This document shows positions 42,881 through 50,813 of a stretch of 57,161 bases of DNA, in pieces; the first letter of the stretch is position 1, and every line of letters begins with the position of its first letter. The notes below the pieces were generated by a model. It worked only from the letters and a program-made list of their open reading frames with translations. It was not told the origin of the DNA and ran no database searches. The stretch spans positions 1 to 57,161 of the forward strand of contig CANREG010000012.1 of assembly GCA_947629565.1 (NCBI GenBank), given 5' to 3'. A program made the position numbers and the translations under genes. This DNA comes from an uncultured Lachnospiraceae bacterium (GTDB taxonomy: Bacteria; Bacillota; Clostridia; Lachnospirales; Lachnospiraceae).

Positions 42881-43534
42881 ATGGATGATAAGATTGTTGA
42901 AAGTGCAATTGAATATATTCGGATTTTTTTTGCTGATGATGCTAGTGGACATGATTTTTATCATAGTTTACGTGTTTACAAAACTGCAACATATATTGCA
43001 GAACGTGAAAATGCTAATTTGTTTATAGTAAAACTTGCAGCACTTTTACATGATGTAGATGATTATAAATTGAAAAGAGGAAATGACGAGTTGAAAAATG
43101 CGCGCGAATTTCTGATTATAAATAACCTTGATAAAAAAGATATTAAATGTATTTGTGATATTATTTCTGAAATTTCATTTAAGGGAATAAATACATGCAC
43201 ACCTTCAACTATTGAAGGTAAAATAGTTCAAGATGCTGATAGACTTGATTCTATAGGAGCTATTGGAATTGCAAGGACATTCACGTATGGTGGAAGCGTA
43301 GGGAGAGCAATCTATTCTCCAGAAATTATGGTTCGAGAAAATATGGAACAAAGTGAATATCAAAATTATATTGGTACGACAATAAATCATTTCTATGAAA
43401 AATTATTAATGGTAAAAAATCAGATGAATACACAAGAAGGAAATAGAATTGCTGAACAAAGACATTTGTATATGGAAGAATATTTGAAGACATTTTTTTG
43501 TGAGTGGGATTGTCAAGATTTTATAAGAAATTAA
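42881..43534 (+). CDS. HD-domain phosphohydrolase (YedJ/YpgQ-like)
   Basis: 217 residues. GHDFYHSLRVYKTA, AALLHDVDDYKL and QDADRLDSIGAIGIARTFTYGG are the metal-binding and signature segments of the YedJ group of HD hydrolases, which cleave nucleotides or related phosphates. ATG 42881, with GGAG 8 nt ahead, is favoured over ATG 42839. It lies amid orphan genes and may be cargo. Confidence 0.8.
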   Translation: MDDKIVESAIEYIRIFFADDASGHDFYHSLRVYKTATYIAERENANLFIVKLAALLHDVDDYKLKRGNDELKNAREFLIINNLDKKDIKCICDIISEISFKGINTCTPSTIEGKIVQDADRLDSIGAIGIARTFTYGGSVGRAIYSPEIMVRENMEQSEYQNYIGTTINHFYEKLLMVKNQMNTQEGNRIAEQRHLYMEEYLKTFFCEWDCQDFIRN

Positions 43535-43549
43535 TCACTTTGTACAGAT

Positions 43550-43669
43550 ATGTTTACGTGGGTGGATTGTGAGACTTCAAGGAAGAGTCGTCCAAAAGAT
43601 TTAACATATCTTGGAAAATGTGATAAGTTCCATTTGTCTGAAGGTAAGGGATCAAAGGAAGAATTGTAG
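43550..43669 (+). pseudogene. Remnant of the C-terminus of a DUF4259-like gene
   Basis: A 39-codon frame whose product, CETSRKSRPKDLTYLGKCD, aligns with AETSDRRKPKNLNYLGRCD of the gene at 41765. The rest of the gene is missing, and it ends early with TAG. Confidence 0.65.
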
Positions 43670-43696
43670 ATTTGAAAATGGAGAGGTACATTAGGG

Positions 43697-43881
43697 ATGG
43701 ACGAATTTCTTAAGCAGCGCCAATTTAGAGAGGTTGAAAAAATATTGGTGCAGCAATACAATGAAAAGAAAAATGCAAACAAGTTGATTTTTGTGTTTCC
43801 TGGTTGCAAATGCACAATGAAGAAATAGAAGATATAGAAGATATTTATACGTGGTTAGCATCTGACCCGTCATATAATTAG
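43697..43881 (+). pseudogene. Frameshifted small gene remnant
   Basis: A 43-residue frame from ATG 43697 ends at 43828. A second, offset frame continues to 43881 as MHNEEIEDIEDIYTWLASDP, which looks like natural protein. A single-base shift near 43805 would join them. The origin is unrecognised. Confidence 0.35.
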
Positions 43882-44037
43882 CTTGTATATAGATACTGTT
43901 TCAGATAAATTTATTGACAAAATATGGTATTTGATTCATAATTAGAAATGTAGTCTTATGATTTATAGTTGCACGATTCATATTCGTATAATAAATGTGA
44001 TTCAAAATGATATTTAATTCTTTTGGGGTAGACAATT

Positions 44038-44763
44038 ATGATAAAAAAGGAATCCTATGAAAAATTACTTGCGGCGTATCTTGTTATTGAATTTATTCTC
44101 TTTTGTATAATAAAAATTGCAGAGCAGACAGCAGGACGGGGATTATTAAGCCTGTTTATGTATTTGCCCATTTTGCTAAATTTCGTTGTAATTGTTTATT
44201 CGTACCATACCTTTAACAGGCAAACAGCGAATCTAAATAAAAAGAGTATAACTATTTGGGGGATTCCGCTTGCATTGCTATTCACGCTCTGCGCAGATGT
44301 GTTTCTGGTTTTGATTCATCAGCAAAATATTCTGGTATTTGGATATTTTTTCTTTGCGCTGGTACAAACTGTGTATGCATTTTACCTTGGGGTTACTCCG
44401 TTAATTGGCGCTATCAGAATTTTTGCCTACATAGCTTTCTTAGTCGTACTGACTTTGTTTGATAAGCTATTATTGGCTAATGTTGTAGCGGGGTGGTCCT
44501 TGATACAGCTAGTTATCAATATGATTATTGCATGGATAGCCTATATCAAAAAACGGTCTCTGCCGGCTTTGCTTCTGGCAGCGGGGCTGACGTTATTTTT
44601 TGGCTGTGACGGCTCAATTACACTTCGTATGACGCTGCCTGACCATCAAACTGTGTTCTATCATGTGATTTGCCTGCTTGTCTGGACCTGCTATGTTCCC
44701 TCCCAGGTAGCACTTGTTACAAGTTATATTACAGGTAGAAGGAAGGGGCTTTTGGAGGGTTAG
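44038..44763 (+). CDS. Multi-pass membrane protein, possibly YhhN/lysoplasmalogenase-like
   Basis: 241 residues with about eight transmembrane helices. ALLFTLCADVFLVLI followed by FGYFFFALVQTVYA resembles the A..GD.FL and F..G...F...H..Y pattern of the YhhN family, though the usual histidine is replaced by Gln. The assignment is tentative. Base composition is nearer to the backbone than to its AT-rich neighbours. Confidence 0.55.
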   Translation: MIKKESYEKLLAAYLVIEFILFCIIKIAEQTAGRGLLSLFMYLPILLNFVVIVYSYHTFNRQTANLNKKSITIWGIPLALLFTLCADVFLVLIHQQNILVFGYFFFALVQTVYAFYLGVTPLIGAIRIFAYIAFLVVLTLFDKLLLANVVAGWSLIQLVINMIIAWIAYIKKRSLPALLLAAGLTLFFGCDGSITLRMTLPDHQTVFYHVICLLVWTCYVPSQVALVTSYITGRRKGLLEG

Positions 44764-44836
44764 GTTAAATCTTATTAATATAAGCTAAAGACTAAAATTA
44801 TAGTTGGATATTGAGGGCAATATGAGGTATAATCCA

Positions 44837-44917
44837 TTAATAGATAATTAAAAGTTATCTATTAGTTTTTATAGTCATGAAATGCATTGATAACCAGACA
44901 TTGTATGACAGAAACTA
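44837..44917 (+). repeat. 81-bp inverted repeat, left copy
   Basis: It matches the reverse complement of 50510-50590 with a single mismatch. Its outer end is a dyad: TAATAGATAA (44838-44847), spacer TTAAAAG, TTATCTATTA (44855-44864). Confidence 0.95.
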
Positions 44918-44929
44918 GTTAAGTAAAAT
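44901..44929 (+). promoter_or_regulatory. Putative promoter of the STAND gene
   Basis: TTGTAT inside the inverted repeat, a 17-nt spacer and TAAAAT just past it. It would leave a 19-nt leader that contains AGGAAGG. Confidence 0.45.
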
Positions 44930-44954
44930 TTAAAAGAAACAGGAAGGTTCAGAA

Positions 44955-47900
44955 GTGATAAATTGGGAATTGTTGTATAATAAATTTGGAAAGAACAAAT
45001 CCGCTGCAAAATTCGAAGATATGGCTTTGGATTATGTCAGTGATGTATATTCAGAATATAAATGGGAACCGACCAAAAGAACTAGGGATGGAAATAGAGA
45101 CTTTCACAATTTAGAAGATAAATTATTAAATATTTGGGGCGAGGCAAAATATAAAAAAAATTCTATCAGTTTGACACGCAAAGATTTAGATCCAACTATT
45201 CTTTCCGGACTAATGGACGGAAGAGTTGAGCTTATTATTTTTGTTACAAATGGGAAAATACCCGAATCATTGATTACTAGAATGACTTTAGGAGCAAACA
45301 TGAGGGGTATAAAAATTTCTTTTGTGACGGGGAAACAATTATCAGATTGGCTTATTTTAAATCCAGAAAAATATAAATACTATTTTGAAGAAGAACTTGA
45401 AGAAAATGAATTTATAAGTGAGCAACTAGTGGAGTTTAAACAAATATTTTTTTATGAACCATTGTCACTAGACTTTAAGCCAAATTTTGATAAGATAAGC
45501 ATGAACGTTGATGATACTTTTATTTTAAATTGTGTGATTTTTAATTCGCAAGCGGGTACTTTCAAAATCAAATTAGAGCAAGATTCACCTTTATCACTCG
45601 TTGAGAATAAAGCATATGAAAACCCAGAATGTTTCAAATTAAATGCCGGAATAAACTCTATTTCATTTCTTGTGAGAGCAAAGCGTCAATATAAAAATAC
45701 ACTTTGTGTAGCACTTATTTGCAATAAAAATGTTTACCACTGTGTTTCAAAAAAACTAGTGATAGAAAAAAGACATAGCTTAAACATCTGTTACTTTCAA
45801 CAATTAAAAATACTGGAAAAGATAAAGCTTATTATAGATAAATTTGATACTTCAATAGGAAATTATACTTTTTTCATACATGGGAGTAGTGGTATGGGAA
45901 AAAGCTATATTTTGAGATCATTGTCATTAGAGTATTGCCTTAATAATGATCTTACACTTGTTACATTTGAGGCTGATCAAAATAGCAATACTAATTACTT
46001 ATTACTATGTAGATTAATTATTTTTTTACTATATGGGAATGTATTTTGGAATTGCGATAAAAAAAATATTAAGAAGTTTTGTTTAACATTTAATGCCTTG
46101 AACGGAGGATTAGATATTGAATTGTTAAATAAAATTTTAAATGGTTGTTTTGATGCTAACATTGGAAAAACAGTTGTTGAGGAGTTAAACGGATTATCTC
46201 ATAAAATACCGTTATTTGTTAGTTCAAAACAACAAAAAAATTTTAGAATTTTGTTATTGGATGATATACATAATCTTAATAAGGCACAGAGTTTATTAAT
46301 CAATACACTTGTAACGCAGCAACTTAATTCTAAAAATAATACAATCATGGTATTAGCTGCGCGGAAGAATGAATTCAACTGTCTTTTTCTCAAAAATAGT
46401 TTGTTAAAATCCATAAGTAACTATTATGAATTGGATAAACTAGATGAGAAAGATATAGAACAAACAATTTTTCAGAATTTTAAGATAAAAGGAGAACTTT
46501 TTAGCTCTATAATTAATCAATTACCATCAAATATATTATTGTTAAATGAAATACTGTCAAATTTAAAATATTCGTTTCAACTTGATGGTGATATGAGTGC
46601 TTCCCAGTTTGCTGATTACTATATAAGCCTATTTGATAATGAGATGGTATTCCAAGATAAGTTTATCAAATTAAAAGATAAGTATTATCTATTAGATATA
46701 GTCTATCTTTTTAAAAAAGGTATTTCTGTCAATTTTTTATATTTATATCCAGGATTTAATAAAGAAACATTGAAAAAAGATATTAATATTCTTATCAGTT
46801 GTAATTGCATACAACGACTAGGACGAAATATGATTCTTCCATTTCACGACTATATGATTGAAGCTTATAAAAAGTTACGAAAAGGCATGGAATATAATGA
46901 AACAACAGGAAACTTTCTAAAATTTTTGTTAAACCAAAAATTAAATGAAATTGATATTAATTACATACTTTCCATTATTTGTAAATGTGGCAAAAAGTAT
47001 TACAAGGAATATAATAAAAGCATTCAAGATTTAATGATTCAGTATATTAATAAATCTGAATATGGCACAGCGGTAATTTTTGCCGAATTATTTTATAAAA
47101 ACATTTCACGAAAAAGTAATTGGAACAAAAATGAAAAATATTATTTATATTTATATGCCGATTGTTTGGTTCATTGCGACAATTTGTATCGATCTAAACA
47201 ACTTTTGCAACAAATTTCTAATAAAGAGGATTGCTTAAGCTTTGAAAAATATGAGGCAGATATATCTTTGCTGAATCAACGATTTTGGAGTGCAGATTTA
47301 AATGGAATTGTTGAGGATTCTAAAATATATCAGATGGATTTGGAAAATATGTTTATGAATAATTTAAATTCTAAAATCCTCAATCGTTTCAAAAAAGCAT
47401 ATGAATCTTGCTTTAATCGAAGAATGGTTACTTTATTACTTTTAGGAAAATATCCTAATGCACAGAAAGAATACCAAGAGGGATTATTTGCATTAAAGAC
47501 ACTCTCATCAAAATATAAACTTAACTTTCACTCAGAAATTGCAACTATTATTATGGATTATGCAAGAGGAAACATGGCATTAAAACCAGATATGTCCTAT
47601 AGATTATTTCGCTGTGCATATAAATATTTTTCTGAATGTAAATCTGAATATACTAGAAGAATTTTAATTTGCCAAATTGATCTGATGTTAAACGAAAATA
47701 TTCTTAACAAGAATGTGAATTATAAAAAGTTTATACAAAAGATTAAAGAACTGAACAAGCATAATTTTTTATTAGAATATATCAAAGGGACACTAAAGTT
47801 TTATGCTTGCAGAATAATAGATTTCAGTAAATTAAATAATGAAAAAAGGGCATCTATTTCTTTTTTAACAGATTTTGTAAATAAAATACAAAAAATAAAG

Positions 47901-48167
47901 ACCGATAAACGAATAATACTAAGAAATAGAGAACTTTTCTTGTATAATTATCTGCTAGCATATTATTATATTGTTCAAGACGAATATAAAAATGCAGCAA
48001 CTTGCCTAAAAAGTAACTTGGATTATATTAGGGAAGCTGGTAATTCATATAAGATTCCGCTAGAGCACAATTTAACAAATCTTGAAACTATTCAAAGAAT
48101 AGAATGGTTTCAAGAAGATAAAACATATTCCGATAATATTTATCTATTAGATTCAAGATTTTGGTAA
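44955..48167 (+). CDS. Predicted nuclease-STAND NTPase (Avs-like anti-phage candidate)
   Basis: 1070 residues, AT-rich codon use. Residues 1-140 look like a PD-(D/E)xK (Mrr-like) nuclease: KFEDMALDYV, Asp49 in DGNRDF, and Glu63/Lys65 in GEAKYKK. Residues 165-272 are beta-rich, Ig-like. Residues 300-500 are a P-loop NTPase with Walker A GSSGMGKS (310-317) and Walker B ILLLDDIH (432-439). From about 640 the chain is helical and TPR-like. Nuclease-STAND-repeat layout is that of Avs/AVAST sensors, which recognise phage proteins and then cut DNA. The beta domain between nuclease and NTPase is unusual. The start is GTG behind AGGAAGG. Confidence 0.78.
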   Translation: MINWELLYNKFGKNKSAAKFEDMALDYVSDVYSEYKWEPTKRTRDGNRDFHNLEDKLLNIWGEAKYKKNSISLTRKDLDPTILSGLMDGRVELIIFVTNGKIPESLITRMTLGANMRGIKISFVTGKQLSDWLILNPEKYKYYFEEELEENEFISEQLVEFKQIFFYEPLSLDFKPNFDKISMNVDDTFILNCVIFNSQAGTFKIKLEQDSPLSLVENKAYENPECFKLNAGINSISFLVRAKRQYKNTLCVALICNKNVYHCVSKKLVIEKRHSLNICYFQQLKILEKIKLIIDKFDTSIGNYTFFIHGSSGMGKSYILRSLSLEYCLNNDLTLVTFEADQNSNTNYLLLCRLIIFLLYGNVFWNCDKKNIKKFCLTFNALNGGLDIELLNKILNGCFDANIGKTVVEELNGLSHKIPLFVSSKQQKNFRILLLDDIHNLNKAQSLLINTLVTQQLNSKNNTIMVLAARKNEFNCLFLKNSLLKSISNYYELDKLDEKDIEQTIFQNFKIKGELFSSIINQLPSNILLLNEILSNLKYSFQLDGDMSASQFADYYISLFDNEMVFQDKFIKLKDKYYLLDIVYLFKKGISVNFLYLYPGFNKETLKKDINILISCNCIQRLGRNMILPFHDYMIEAYKKLRKGMEYNETTGNFLKFLLNQKLNEIDINYILSIICKCGKKYYKEYNKSIQDLMIQYINKSEYGTAVIFAELFYKNISRKSNWNKNEKYYLYLYADCLVHCDNLYRSKQLLQQISNKEDCLSFEKYEADISLLNQRFWSADLNGIVEDSKIYQMDLENMFMNNLNSKILNRFKKAYESCFNRRMVTLLLLGKYPNAQKEYQEGLFALKTLSSKYKLNFHSEIATIIMDYARGNMALKPDMSYRLFRCAYKYFSECKSEYTRRILICQIDLMLNENILNKNVNYKKFIQKIKELNKHNFLLEYIKGTLKFYACRIIDFSKLNNEKRASISFLTDFVNKIQKIKTDKRIILRNRELFLYNYLLAYYYIVQDEYKNAATCLKSNLDYIREAGNSYKIPLEHNLTNLETIQRIEWFQEDKTYSDNIYLLDSRFW

Positions 48168-48168
48168 A

Positions 48169-48756
48169 CTAAACGCCCCATGGCATATAAACCGTCTTGG
48201 AATCCGTTAATATTTTATAATAATATTGTGGTGCCATACAATCTCTAATAGCTGCTTCTGTTGTTGCAATGCAGGCGGTAACTATATGTTTATTGGAAAT
48301 GCCGTGCTGAATAAGCTCTTTAGTTATAGTATGCAAAAAATTACCAGTCAATGATATGTTATCAATAATAAGTATGTTTTTATTTTTATATTTCAACAAT
48401 GAACTCGGAATATATGCATGCCACTTTTGTGTTTCAACATACCAGTAATTTTTTATGTCTTTAATTTTATCACTTGCATTTTCTGTAAAATATTCTTTTG
48501 AAACTGCTTGTCCGACAATTATGGGTATGTATTCTTTAAAATAATTTCTTATAAATTGTAACATAATCCCACTTTTGATATTAGGAATGTAAATGACGTC
48601 GGGCTTATATTTTTTGATAAGCTTTTTTGCCATTTTTTCAGAAGCTTTTTGCATATCCTCCCATGTTATGGTTTTTAACGCTTTTTCTGCTTTTCTTTTT
48701 TGAAGATATTCGAAAACTGCAAATCCCAAACTAATTAATGATAAAAGAGCACTCAT
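48169..48756 (-). CDS. Membrane-tethered phosphoribosyltransferase-like protein
   Basis: 195 residues. An N-terminal hydrophobic helix (about 3-18) is followed by a type I PRTase-like fold. The PRPP-loop region reads NILIIDNISLTGN, where the usual D-D pair is D-N, and the protein ends YMPWGV, recalling the C-terminus of xanthine/guanine PRTases. It may transfer or bind phosphoribosyl groups; the changed acidic residue leaves activity open. It is the last gene of the GT2-kinase-PRTase operon, with AAGGAG ahead, and ends 1 bp from the convergent STAND gene. Confidence 0.65.
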   Translation of the reverse strand: MSALLSLISLGFAVFEYLQKRKAEKALKTITWEDMQKASEKMAKKLIKKYKPDVIYIPNIKSGIMLQFIRNYFKEYIPIIVGQAVSKEYFTENASDKIKDIKNYWYVETQKWHAYIPSSLLKYKNKNILIIDNISLTGNFLHTITKELIQHGISNKHIVTACIATTEAAIRDCMAPQYYYKILTDSKTVYMPWGV

Positions 48757-48758
48757 AT

Positions 48759-49406
48759 TTAATCTCCTTCCAATTTATTTTTATGTAGGGTGGATAAAAA
48801 TTCAATGTATGTATTTAATAATTTTAGGTGCTTGATGTAATAAATATGTATATCCATAATAATATGTTTAAGAAATTCAACGCCTCTACTTGGCAAAAAT
48901 TTTCTAGGATAATAATCCCTTTTTATTTTATTACAAAAAGAATGTATGCTGCTGCTTCTTATTATTATGACAGGTAATTGAGCACTTTTTGATGGATTCA
49001 ATCGCACAAATAGTTGAATTCCCTCAAGGACAATTTTTTTCTTGCACTGTAAGCTATAATCTATAAGAAAATCAAAGAAAAGATTACAATAGTAATTGAA
49101 TAAAATATCATTGCTATTCACCTGATCGGTTTTTTTCCACCGAATACTGACATACTTTTTTATTTGTGGATAGTTTTTTAAAAAAAGAGTAAAAATTTTT
49201 TTACTTTGTTTAGAGGATTCCGGGTAGAACTTTAAAACATCAAAGGATACACATATTGCATGATGATGTTTTGCAAATTTTTGCGCAAAAGTCGTTTTTC
49301 CTGAACCAGATAATCCAGTTATAAGTAAAAGCGGTGAGTTATTTACATTCCATTTATCCATATTGAAGCAAATTGGTTGAAGACTTCTTAATAAATGAAC
49401 TTTCAT
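48759..49406 (-). CDS. P-loop kinase-like protein
   Basis: 215 residues. Walker A GLSGSGKTTFA lies near residue 31. VSFDVLKFYP (a substrate-binding aspartate in many kinases) and KKIVLEGIQLF (Walker B-like) follow. The overall pattern is that of small-molecule or nucleoside kinases, with zeta-toxin-like enzymes as an alternative. Its ATG overlaps the glycosyltransferase stop (ATGA), so translation is coupled. Confidence 0.7.
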   Translation of the reverse strand: MKVHLLRSLQPICFNMDKWNVNNSPLLLITGLSGSGKTTFAQKFAKHHHAICVSFDVLKFYPESSKQSKKIFTLFLKNYPQIKKYVSIRWKKTDQVNSNDILFNYYCNLFFDFLIDYSLQCKKKIVLEGIQLFVRLNPSKSAQLPVIIIRSSSIHSFCNKIKRDYYPRKFLPSRGVEFLKHIIMDIHIYYIKHLKLLNTYIEFLSTLHKNKLEGD

Positions 49407-50485
49407 GTCGCGAACTCCTGTAATGCCATGACATTCCCGTGAGAGTCAATCACAATGTCATGAAAGTTTTCTCTGTTTTTTATCCAATTATTGTTCCCTG
49501 CAATATTTTTAATTGAATCAATAATAAATAAATAGTTACCGCCAAAATCCAAAAAAGAATACGGAAATAATTGGTATAAGTTAATTTCGCCGCTATGTGG
49601 ATGGTAAATATAACCATTGGTATTAAGCGCAAGATTTTTTATAATTCTTTTCCACCCAGCTAACTGACTGAGGATAATAACACTATATATTTCATTTTGA
49701 ATTTCTTTATTCAACTGAGGTCGTATATATTGTTCAATATCTGTCACTAGTTTATTGCCCCAATGTTGTATAAAATACTTTCCTTGTTGATCTTCATAAA
49801 TATTCATGGAACTACGTGTTCCTCCAGCAATATGATATGCAATTGCTTCTGGATAATACATACATTTTAGGCCAGATAAGTTTATCTTGAGTGTTAATTC
49901 AAAGCCCTCATATGCATTATAATAATATTCATTAAATTTTCCATTTTCTATAAAGATATTGCGTGGAATCGCACAAAAAGCGGTTGACAATGCTTGCCGA
50001 CAACCTTCTTTTTTGATTATGTCCTTTTGGACAAAGCAGTTTTGATAAACATGTGTATTTTGTAAATCTATAAACAAGTGTCCAGTACTTTGAACTCTAT
50101 TGTTTTGAGGATATATAAGAAGTCCTTGTACTGCACCTACAGTATGATTGTTTTTTTCCAGATAAGATACTAAGCATTGAATACTTCCGCACACAGGGAA
50201 AACATCACTGTTAATAAACACCAAAATATCCCCACTGCTATTTTCAACCGCTATGTTATTTGCTTTTCCATACCCTATTTTTTCCTTATTGTATATTACT
50301 TTTATGGGAAAAGACCTATCTGATAAACTTTCTAGATAGTTTATTGTTTCAATATCCTTACAATCATCGGATATAATTACTAATTCTCCATTATCCTCGA
50401 ATGTTGTTGTTAAAAGTAAATTTTCAATAAAATTATTGGTTAAGGCATAATTGTTATCAATTGCTACTATAATGCTATACCTCAT
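49403..50485 (-). CDS. Family 2 glycosyltransferase
   Basis: 360 residues, GT-A fold. SIIVAIDNN at the N-terminus, IGYGKANNIAVENSSGD and VFINSDVFPV (metal/nucleotide-sugar site) are GT2 landmarks, and YEGFELTLKINLSGLKCMYYPEAIAYHIAGG is the acceptor-side segment of rhamnosyl/glycosyl transferases. It has no transmembrane helix. It is unlike surface-polysaccharide clusters because only a kinase and a PRTase-like protein follow. GGAGG precedes the ATG. Confidence 0.8.
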   Translation of the reverse strand: MRYSIIVAIDNNYALTNNFIENLLLTTTFEDNGELVIISDDCKDIETINYLESLSDRSFPIKVIYNKEKIGYGKANNIAVENSSGDILVFINSDVFPVCGSIQCLVSYLEKNNHTVGAVQGLLIYPQNNRVQSTGHLFIDLQNTHVYQNCFVQKDIIKKEGCRQALSTAFCAIPRNIFIENGKFNEYYYNAYEGFELTLKINLSGLKCMYYPEAIAYHIAGGTRSSMNIYEDQQGKYFIQHWGNKLVTDIEQYIRPQLNKEIQNEIYSVIILSQLAGWKRIIKNLALNTNGYIYHPHSGEINLYQLFPYSFLDFGGNYLFIIDSIKNIAGNNNWIKNRENFHDIVIDSHGNVMALQEFAT

Positions 50486-50509
50486 ATCTTATCCTCCGAT
50501 TATAAAATA

Positions 50510-50590
50510 TAGTTTCTGTCATACAATATCTGGTTATCAATGCATTTCATGACTATAAAAACTAATAGATAACTTTTAATTATCTATTAA
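50510..50590 (-). repeat. 81-bp inverted repeat, right copy
   Basis: Reverse complement of 44837-44917 with one mismatch. The dyad arms lie at 50563-50572 and 50580-50589 around CTTTTAA. The repeat sits just ahead of the glycosyltransferase gene, mirroring the left copy ahead of the STAND gene. Confidence 0.95.
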
Positions 50591-50650
50591 AAAGAAATCA
50601 TCTCACTAAGTGGTTTTAAAGTAAATATTATGCATGAAAAACACCTTTAA

Positions 50651-50690
50651 ATTAAATATGAAAATGTTTTGTTGACAGGATTTTGTTTTT
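50651..50690 (-). repeat. Degenerate copy of the recombinase gene 3' end
   Basis: ATTAAATATG, then ATGTTTTGTTGA, then AGGATTTT recur at 50813-50862 inside the recombinase C-terminal codons, with an 11-bp gap and two base changes. It may be an insertion scar or partial duplication. Confidence 0.55.
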
Positions 50691-50762
50691 CAGAGTGATA
50701 TTAAATCGGCCAGTTTTTTTGAAAACTTGCGAATATTCAATTTTAAAGACTATCCCCCACAA

Positions 50763-50808
50763 CAGGCGGCAATCTATCGGTTCTCCCATTCATATAGACT
50801 GCCGCCTG
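50763..50808. terminator. Strong hairpin beyond the recombinase stop
   Basis: CAGGCGGCAATCTAT pairs with ATAGACTGCCGCCTG (one mismatch) around 16 nt. There is no T tail on the minus strand, so termination is only likely. Confidence 0.6.
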
Positions 50809-50813
50809 AGTAA

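Noticed and set aside
50499..50526. TTGTAT-N16-TATAAT promoter for the glycosyltransferase operon
   Set aside because: Hexamers are good, but the implied start near 50492 falls beyond the ribosome site and only about 7 nt before the ATG. The true promoter is probably elsewhere in the repeat.
44837..50590. Classical transposon with terminal inverted repeats
   Set aside because: No transposase lies between the repeats and I see no target-site duplication beyond 44837 or 50590. An invertible or recombinase-mobilised segment fits better.
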